Below are positions 38,501 to 40,952 of a stretch of DNA of 40,952 nt, piece by piece. Under the pieces are notes generated by a model. It did not search any database. It saw nothing but the letters and a program-made list of their open reading frames with translations, and was not told where the DNA came from. Position numbers and translations under genes: made by a program. Origin of the DNA: Bacteroidota bacterium (GTDB taxonomy: Bacteria; Bacteroidota; Bacteroidia; Bacteroidales; PUMT01); NCBI GenBank assembly GCA_003554865.1, contig PWHJ01000011.1, positions 1-40,952 of the forward strand, read 5' to 3'. Position 1 is the first letter of the stretch. Every line of letters begins with the position of its first letter.

Positions 38501-39742
38501 GCAAGGCTGAATGCCAACAATCCGGTTTACGGCACTGGTGAATGGAGCGTGCTGAGCGGAGTGGGTTCTTTTGAAGATGAAACTATGTACAATACAACTG
38601 TAAGTGATATCGGACAGGGTACCAATGTTCTCAGATGGGAAATTACACACAATAACTGTTCCCTCTCAGATGATGTGGAGGTGACAAATAATACCACTGA
38701 TGTATATGCCGGTCCTGACCAGGTAGTTTACGAGGAGAGGGCCCAGCTTTCCGGCAATACACCCCGGCGCGGGGAGGGAATATGGTCTTTGCAGGCAGGG
38801 GAGGGTGAGATAGATGATACCGGTTCGCCGGATACATGGGTTACGGGGCTTTCTGAAGGGGCTAACACTTTCAGGTGGTCAGTTGACATAGAGGGGTGCA
38901 TTTCTTCTGATGAAGTACAGATAAGCTATTACAGGGAGCCAAGCGCATCTTTCACTGTAAGCCGTGATGAAGGTTGCCCGCCTTTTGATGTGCGCTTCAC
39001 CAAAACTTCGGCCGACAGCAACCCTTTTACGTGGGAATTCGGAGACGGGGAAGTTTCAGAAGAGGAAAACCCGGTTTACACCTATGAAGAACCCGGAAGC
39101 TATACCGCGCGACTTAAGGTTACCGGTCCCGACGGAAGGGAGGTCACAAACGCACGTACGATAACGGTTCATGAACCGCCTGAGGCAATATTTGACCTTA
39201 CCCCAACCGAAATTTTCATCCCCGATGATGAACTGGTCTGCTACAACTATTCAACCAATGCAACAGATTATCTCTGGGATTTTGGAGACGGGCACACATC
39301 GGAGGAATTCAGTCCATCGCACCGATATGACAGGGAAGGGAAATTTCAGGTGAGCCTCAAGGTCTGGTCGGACGAAAATTGTGTTGATTCACTTACATAT
39401 ACCGACTCCATATCGGTTACACAAAAAACCAGAATGAGGTTCCCTTCGGCATTCAGGCCAAATCCTCACGGACCGGGTGACGGAAGGTATGACCCCTCTG
39501 ACCTGAACAACGAGGTGTTTTACCCCATAGTGCTTAACGGGGAAATAGAAGACTTCAAAATGGAGGTATACAACCGCTGGGGAGTGCTCATATTCAAGAC
39601 AAATGACCTTGAGATAGGATGGGACGGCTACCACAAAGGTGACCTGGCCCCGGAAGAAGTCTATATTTACAGGGTTAGCGGAGTTTTTAACAATGGTGAA
39701 AAATTCAATTACACAGGAGATTTTCTCCTGTTGCACAAATAA
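26525..39742 (+). CDS. Giant T9SS cargo adhesin with type B sorting domain
   Basis: The protein has 4405 residues. Residues 1-50 are a long signal peptide ending near LKAQ. Then come four CHU-like YCEG modules (nt ~27030-28080), three PKD/Ig-like AGA-CEG modules (~28085-28755), a GGEFCEGSGG module plus two PKD_6-like modules (~28765-29540), 17 SC/TC modules (~29545-33738), three WY modules (~33760-34476), a second GGxFCEE plus two PKD_6 block (~34495-35290), 15 AGPDQ modules (~35297-38935), and two true PKD domains with WEFGDG and WDFGDG. The last ~106 residues (FPSAFRPN, YNRWGVLIF, GWDGYHKG, YIYRVSG) are a CHU_C-type B sorting domain, so the chain is expected to be secreted by T9SS and kept at the surface. 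Most repeats carry two Cys that could pair. No enzyme domain is seen. The next gene is its probable PorP/SprF partner, 129 nt away. Confidence 0.95.
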   Translation: MNNSKKKLYIGFILRIYKNTLHITSGKALLRLLLTLLLPLFFTTVTLKAQDEGTYKFSKNSVIVETSKANQGEGQPEFMESPSANNTGEEPEPDRTDIICANEVYVEATGVSQAGKWKLVEGSGEFSPDDRRETTISGIKDSYNLYKYEASNATFIYEVYYQEIFDYTLDGPSTYCEGETGVTLTLSGSQEGVDYTLYMDGNDIITKQGTGDPIEFYELYEGTYHVEGVATFDSDCPVMVTDEITVSEVSNPQIFDLSTPDNQYCEGSGAELILSGSQSGGNYIYQLTCSDSGPAGSPRTGTGDEIVWTDIQEGSYYVTAINTDGGCESIMNNTVYIEELAAPEPFNLSPSSAAYCADEEGVTLTLSSSEENTQYQLERYGVEEGPNVEGDGSQLTWPDKGNGTYTVTATGENGCTSGMGNSSTITRISLPQVFELTSSADYYCEGAPGVTLTLSESETGVSYRLIRNGSPVGSKAGTGSPITWSVTEGEYLVEAVTDDPEACSRLMTGNPEIEMIPSPPASAGADAEICEGETTGLNATGGVSYEWEPGEGLSETTIANPQASPLATTEYTVTVTDIYGCTASDEVTVTVNSLPDADAGTDKEICRGGQVQLNATGGSSYQWSPSSSLNDPEIHNPVATPSSTTEYTVAVTNDAGCMSTDNVTVTVNPLPSVNAGANASLCEGESAEITVSGTADQYSWSTGETGESITVTPTSKTSYSVTGTYTETGCQASDQMEVEVNPLPVEFAVTGGGEFCEGSGGVETGLSGSSEDVNYELFRDGSSVMSKNGTGEAISFGMHNAAGIYTVYATNMNTLCSAGMPGEAIVEEIRLPGPAQSITGNKTTCPETTVTYSTAEINRADHYEWTLPPGASLMEGGGTNEITVFFPSGAQSGTLSVKGVNECGEGTAASSEITVSPLPGPAGEITGESELCENTMNIVYNIEPVENASSYLWEVPAGAEIYSGQGTPEIIVDFPKGSSPGYITVTPLNSCGTGESHSLSVTVTPLPHLQLNPVDEDIDCSGSTVTLSAYSNDDVEWWWTAHEGGQIAGSQDESTTGAEKAGTYRVTATAEGCSSSGELTVVKDDAAPENVSITLPDPSIITCSNDELTLEASTTSTFPVSYQWTASAGGHIVSGQNTSSPVIGSGGNYQVTVKNLETSCTTVKSVTIEEDTENPHISVVTPAEEKISCINESVQLSGSSNTSGVMYEWTGPGNISDPHSQNPVVDAAGTYTLTVTAPNGCYSTANVQVQTDYEEPHVWVDTNPGTLNCQETTVKLNGSSSTEGATLLWTGPGVVSGETGETPTVNEPGDYTLTATHPVSGCTAEATVTVIEDIQSPSVDFPLAPSDITCSNPTVNIESETSAENAVYQWSTADGEISSGEELPTVTVEAGGTYTLTVTDADNHCSASESIEVGENLTEPGVTIEPPATVTCNDPSIELSGSSPTEPVNVQWETADGHIQSGSTTFTPAVTSGGTYNVAVTDPSNGCVSQASVSVEEDKSTPYITINSNPDPLNCRDTEVTLNGYAADASLLWTGPDEAVIKDETTSTPTVDTPGTYTLEATGDNGCTSAKDVEVEQETDVPEDVEILEFEQLSCGNSATSLKAVSSTTGTTYTWEASGGGNIVSDPENDEITVDAPGTYTVKAAHPDTWCTESVSITVEYLDDSPVITFPAEMPSTITCSNPEVTLQSSVEPEDAILQWEGPGTIEDANSTSPTVSVAGEYTLIATHPETGCITSKTTEVKSDLSAPDVEFNDPGTVTCSTPEITITATSSASQVTPYWSTNDGSVKGSTGNMSVTVTSEGTYTLSLIDEGNGCETVESIFVHEDKEAPEVYVDSSPPDITCSSGTVELYGTSPSTGATYHWEGPGNIQDETTQTPTVDLAGDYTLTVTGGSNGCSAEAIVTVGENKSDPQTPQIVTPGQLSCNTEWVELTVSPYIEGVDYLWTTTGEGTIINADTDAATVNEPGEYTVTVTDRENGCTSYSSVNVTMNDQVTDVEITDGPFELTCETESLTLTGSSSEGVDPEWTTEGGHILEGKNSFEALINAPGEYTLTVHHPESGCPSAATVTVSQTEDVPLIDIDTHPDKLTCGVSEVTLHGSPADPSHDFEWSTTNGNIVADEQTHSPIVDKAGTYVITVTDPATGCRNSASVTVEEDMEPSEFFISTPEKISCDNQEVQLKATSMVSDVNYLWTTDGEGTIREGDENEKDPVVLSPGTYSLTVTRNSNQCSSTKEVVVEEDTDPPHVSVDKSPDPLTCDRQEVVLSGSSLTEDALFEWSSEEGYPVSNPTSRHPRVSEPGVYLLTVTDPDNGCESHAEVTVVRDTEDPHIWITPDPEILTCNNTSVRLEGSSNTDNVSYYWTGPEGIENPGNRIIYVETPGRYYLRVTSNDTGCSSELHVDVEEDRKQPAAPSVEETYSCYGEDPETLTASGDNIRWYTNSNLEAEYLVHQGNNYTPTETETGSYYYYVTTTGSNGCESPYTQAEYTVRELPSPPAGSDEEICEGSANPQLHAHGTSVRWYNNPGEEELASGTYYTPDESVNEPGNYTYYITQTDSYGCESEPDEVNFTIRPEPSAPLITPASQQICRNEPAQAFAAEGENIKWYGSLSASTPLYSGNEYIPGETRPGSYSYYASQTSIYGCESEKSTAELNVNDVPQKYDVTGGGVFCEESGGVEVRLENSDTGVEYTLWLDKSTVKAGETGTGESVSFGPVSSSGSYTVTATGEEGCTSEMNGAVTVKMNELPGKPGSISGETQVCQGSEGVVYEIPEVEGATSYIWSIPEGAVISSGANTRTIYVDYSSSAQSGAISVKAVNSCGEGPVSDDLLAEVSLLPSDAGNIEATASNTNVCRGDTAVYEVGEIENATSYQWQLPSGASILQGEGSRTVKVIFAPDAATGDQAVRVRGLNECGEGAYSPPFTVTVDAPPSINAGPDQDICDEETALGGSQIPEGAAGHWETIQGYAIFSENDIHNPELTDIAMGENIFVYTINENACTVTDSVKVNNNRLLVDAGNDQVICSQEITLSGTPLPEGTTGLWSTGEGSASFESANSHETKAFNFGEGDNKLYWSITKNGCESKDSIIITNNRPASANAGPDISTCNSEARMEATAPEKGEGEWSIISGGGTFDNKNDPETRIYGLDKGQNKMAWTVNNFSCTLSDTVIVNNLEMDLSAGDDQTLCETRTDLEADPPPSGATGEWSVHRGSAMFMDKNAYDTRVSGISKGENIIVWSVTTEGCTFRDTLLLVNNMPTTAIGGPDQEITVSETQMEANEPLVGTGKWSVVSGGGDFDDEELSTAYVTDIIPGSNVFRWTITHEGCKSTSDVTIDNGSIESVYAGEDQTLCDNETQLDATEPPFGFGAWSVQQGSAQFEDNQSPDTRVYNLAPGENILRWSVSVGSTEYYDTLIIINNTPTESNPGADRAICSDSFTMAANESLRGTGRWTLEGGSAEIENEQLHNTPVENLEKGNNIFRWTITNENCISSDVVVISNDIPTEADAGPDQETCSGSAQLYPNTPTIGEAEWSVVSGSGLFENDSVHSLANGENRLRYTIRNNQCTLSDETVITNNKPTEADAGFNVSVCTDHVELSANEPNTNIGETGEWTVINGSGTFDDPASHNTIVTDLAPGKNVFRWTVYNEGCTSYDEIEVSYDYIGADAGRDIVTCESEVVLNANNPGNGKGQWSVVGGSGSARFEDPNSANTRVSGLEKGNNILRWTISNNSCVSYDEINIANNSPSDAYAGSDREICEDEINLSAQNPLIGTGEWSVINGSGNFENENSPNSHVQNIDPGANTYRWTVTNEGCTSTDEVVISNNDPVDTYAGEDMVLCQDSARLTANLPQMGEGVWSIVKGAGRIEDVYSNETNIKDLAPDENILRWTVTKGQCSDHSEVKLVNNKPTRASAGADRVICEDDIVLDGNVPLQGSGKWNVISGSGDFTDEELHNTEVENLSRGENILRWTITKENCTSSDDVIVRNDMPTVPDAGSDISVCDNTARLNANNPVYGTGEWSVLSGVGSFEDETMYNTTVSDIGQGTNVLRWEITHNNCSLSDDVEVTNNTTDVYAGPDQVVYEERAQLSGNTPRRGEGIWSLQAGEGEIDDTGSPDTWVTGLSEGANTFRWSVDIEGCISSDEVQISYYREPSASFTVSRDEGCPPFDVRFTKTSADSNPFTWEFGDGEVSEEENPVYTYEEPGSYTARLKVTGPDGREVTNARTITVHEPPEAIFDLTPTEIFIPDDELVCYNYSTNATDYLWDFGDGHTSEEFSPSHRYDREGKFQVSLKVWSDENCVDSLTYTDSISVTQKTRMRFPSAFRPNPHGPGDGRYDPSDLNNEVFYPIVLNGEIEDFKMEVYNRWGVLIFKTNDLEIGWDGYHKGDLAPEEVYIYRVSGVFNNGEKFNYTGDFLLLHK
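29545..33738 (+). repeat. Seventeen SC/TC Ig-like modules in the giant adhesin
   Basis: The average period is about 247 bp (82 residues). Each unit reads roughly PxxLTCxxxxVxLxGSS, then WTGPG or WTTxxG, then TPTVxxPGTYTLTVTxxxNGCxS, and VxVEEDxxxP as linker. The two Cys per unit are nearly invariant. Units are well diverged at DNA level, unlike the 270-bp array at the left edge. Confidence 0.9.
35297..38935 (+). repeat. Fifteen AGPDQ modules in the giant adhesin
   Basis: The average period is about 243 bp (81 residues). Each unit reads roughly DAGPDQxICxxxxxLxAxxP, then GTGEWSVxxGSGxF, TxVxxLxxGxNxxRWTxxNxxCxSxDxVxIxNN. Units 5 (from ~36280) and 15 (from ~38695) lack the first Cys and unit 6 (from ~36515) lacks the second. 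Confidence 0.9.
39422..39739 (+). other. Type B T9SS C-terminal sorting domain (CHU_C-like)
   Basis: This segment encodes the last ~106 residues of the giant protein. FPSAFRPN, EVYNRWGVLIF, GWDGYHKGDLAPEEVYIY and the final GDFLLLHK follow the gliding-motility-associated C-terminal domain pattern. Confidence 0.93.
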
Positions 39743-39871
39743 AAAAATACCTGGCCCGGCCAGAGTATACAAGAAATAAAAAAAGTGCAGGACTATGAAA
39801 ACAGAAAAAGTGAATTAAGTTAAATATCAAATACAACTATAAGATATATAAACTGCTAACTATTTATACAA

Positions 39872-40873
39872 ATGAGAGTGATGAGAACAATAAGTTTACT
39901 GCTTATATTAATTTTTTTTACTGATACCGGAGCAAAAGCACATGACCCCCAATTTTCACAGTTCTACTCAGCTCCTCTTTATCTGGGCCCCTCAATGGCT
40001 GGTTCAGCAAACAATGGAAGGCTCATAATGAACTACAGGGATCAATGGCCAAACCTTTCGGGACGCTTCCTTACATATGCAGTCTCCTACGACCAGTTTA
40101 TAGAGAGTATAAACAGCGGTGCGGGGGTGATGATAATTCACGACGATGCCGGCGGGGGAAAGCTTTCCACCACCAGGGCAGGACTGAATTACTCATACAG
40201 GATAAAGGCCTCCAGAAACCTTTTCATTCAACCTGGGTTGCAAATGTATTACTATCAGCGTAAAATTGATTTCGATAATCTCATATTTTCGGATCAGTAC
40301 TTTGGGGAAATTATACTTCCGGGAAGCAGGGAAACTCCACCGGATATGCAAAAGGGCCACGTTGACTTCTCCTCTTCGCTGCTGGTTTTCTCAGACCGTT
40401 TCTGGGCAGGAGTAACCCTTGATCATCTCATGAGGATGAACAGCACTGTTTCAGAAGATCTAAACTATCTTCCCCTGAAATTCTCATTGTTCGGGGGGGT
40501 TAAATTTGAGCTTTACGAAAACATCCTGAGCAGAGAGGAGCAAAATATTACACTGGCATACAACTACAAAAAACAAACCGATGTTTCTCAGCTCGATCTG
40601 GGCGCATACTATTTCAGGGAGCCTTTCAGGGTTGGGGCTTGGTACAGGGGTATACCTGTTATATCTGAGTCAACACACAATGATGCATTTATAGTTTTTG
40701 CAGGCCTTAATTATAACCAGTTCTCCTTCAGCTACAGTTATGATGTTACGGTCTCAAACCTTATAACCGCCACGGGAGGCGCTCATGAAATTGTTTTAAT
40801 GTACACATTCAATACATCAAATATAGGAGGCTTAAGAAACAGAGTAGGTGCGGTTCCCTGCCCCAAGTTTTAG
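39872..40873 (+). CDS. PorP/SprF family type IX secretion membrane protein
   Basis: The protein has 333 residues (ATG 39872; a second Met at 39881 is possible). The signal peptide ends near AKA/HDP. The mature start DPQFSQFYSAPLYLGPSMAG is the hallmark of the PorP/SprF family, and the remainder is beta-rich with alternating aromatics, as in an outer-membrane barrel. In Flavobacterium SprF is needed for SprB adhesin secretion, and porP/sprF-like genes usually sit next to their type B cargo; here the gene directly follows the giant adhesin, 129 nt apart with no terminator or promoter found between, so co-transcription is likely. Gene symbol withheld because many paralogs exist. Confidence 0.93.
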   Translation: MRVMRTISLLLILIFFTDTGAKAHDPQFSQFYSAPLYLGPSMAGSANNGRLIMNYRDQWPNLSGRFLTYAVSYDQFIESINSGAGVMIIHDDAGGGKLSTTRAGLNYSYRIKASRNLFIQPGLQMYYYQRKIDFDNLIFSDQYFGEIILPGSRETPPDMQKGHVDFSSSLLVFSDRFWAGVTLDHLMRMNSTVSEDLNYLPLKFSLFGGVKFELYENILSREEQNITLAYNYKKQTDVSQLDLGAYYFREPFRVGAWYRGIPVISESTHNDAFIVFAGLNYNQFSFSYSYDVTVSNLITATGGAHEIVLMYTFNTSNIGGLRNRVGAVPCPKF

Positions 40874-40915
40874 CTTATTTTTACAGTAAACAGTATTTAT
40901 CTAAAATACATTGTT

Positions 40916-40940
40916 TTGCAAAAAAATGTTATTTTTGCAA
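40916..40940 (+). promoter_or_regulatory. Inverted repeat overlapping a -7 element
   Basis: TTGCAAAAA (40916-40924) and TTTTTGCAA (40932-40940) are perfect inverted arms around a 7-nt spacer. TATTTTTG at 40930-40937 fits TAnnTTTG. It could be a promoter with operator for a gene past the edge, or a weak terminator of the PorP gene. Confidence 0.4.
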
Positions 40941-40952
40941 GTATTTATTAAA

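Overview
The window reads as a chromosomal piece of a Bacteroidota (Bacteroidetes) genome, most plausibly a Bacteroidales or Marinilabiliales-type environmental or marine lineage. The supports are the gliding/type IX secretion genes gldD and gldE next to ssb, a PorP/SprF-family protein, a giant surface protein ending in a type B (CHU_C-like) sorting domain, and several upstream elements of the Bacteroidetes -7 form TAnnTTTG. I see no tRNA, rRNA, CRISPR array, insertion sequence or phage gene.

Layout. (1) 1-5177, minus: 5' part of a giant secreted repeat protein, running off the left edge; it carries a near-identical 270-bp (90-residue) tandem array and a 324-bp (108-residue) repeat. (2) 5558-11760: a 1077-residue multi-cofactor dehydrogenase, a NodB-like deacetylase-family protein, a short relic of a MATE transporter, hldD (minus) and folE. 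(3) 11942-12826: fabD. (4) 12990-20964: two tandem paralogous large minus-strand proteins joining receiver-like domains to an orphan PEP-synthase-type ATP-binding domain, and divergent from them a DUF2007/universal-stress protein. (5) 21257-22234: exported TPR protein, with a strong bidirectional terminator after it. (6) 26341-22323, minus: ssb, gldE, gldD, a 4'-phosphopantetheinyl transferase and a geranylgeranylglyceryl-phosphate-synthase-family gene. (7) 26525-40873, plus: a 4405-residue T9SS cargo adhesin followed by a PorP/SprF partner.

How the parts fit. GldD and GldE serve gliding/T9SS machinery. The giant protein has an N-terminal export signal and a C-terminal type B sorting domain, and PorP/SprF proteins are known partners of such cargo, so regions 6 and 7 are functionally linked. 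The left-edge giant protein is a similar surface product whose C-terminus cannot be seen. Core metabolism (HldD for LPS heptose, FolE for pterins/folate, FabD for fatty acids, PPTase for carrier proteins, GGGP synthase for an ether-lipid-type precursor) lies between the two surface loci.

The best candidate for an undescribed system is region 4. Both large proteins keep the ATP-binding part of PEP synthase, lack its phospho-histidine and PEP/pyruvate domains, and end in a conserved domain with a GPGRWG(S/T)RD motif. They sit beside a divergent stress-type nucleotide-binding protein.
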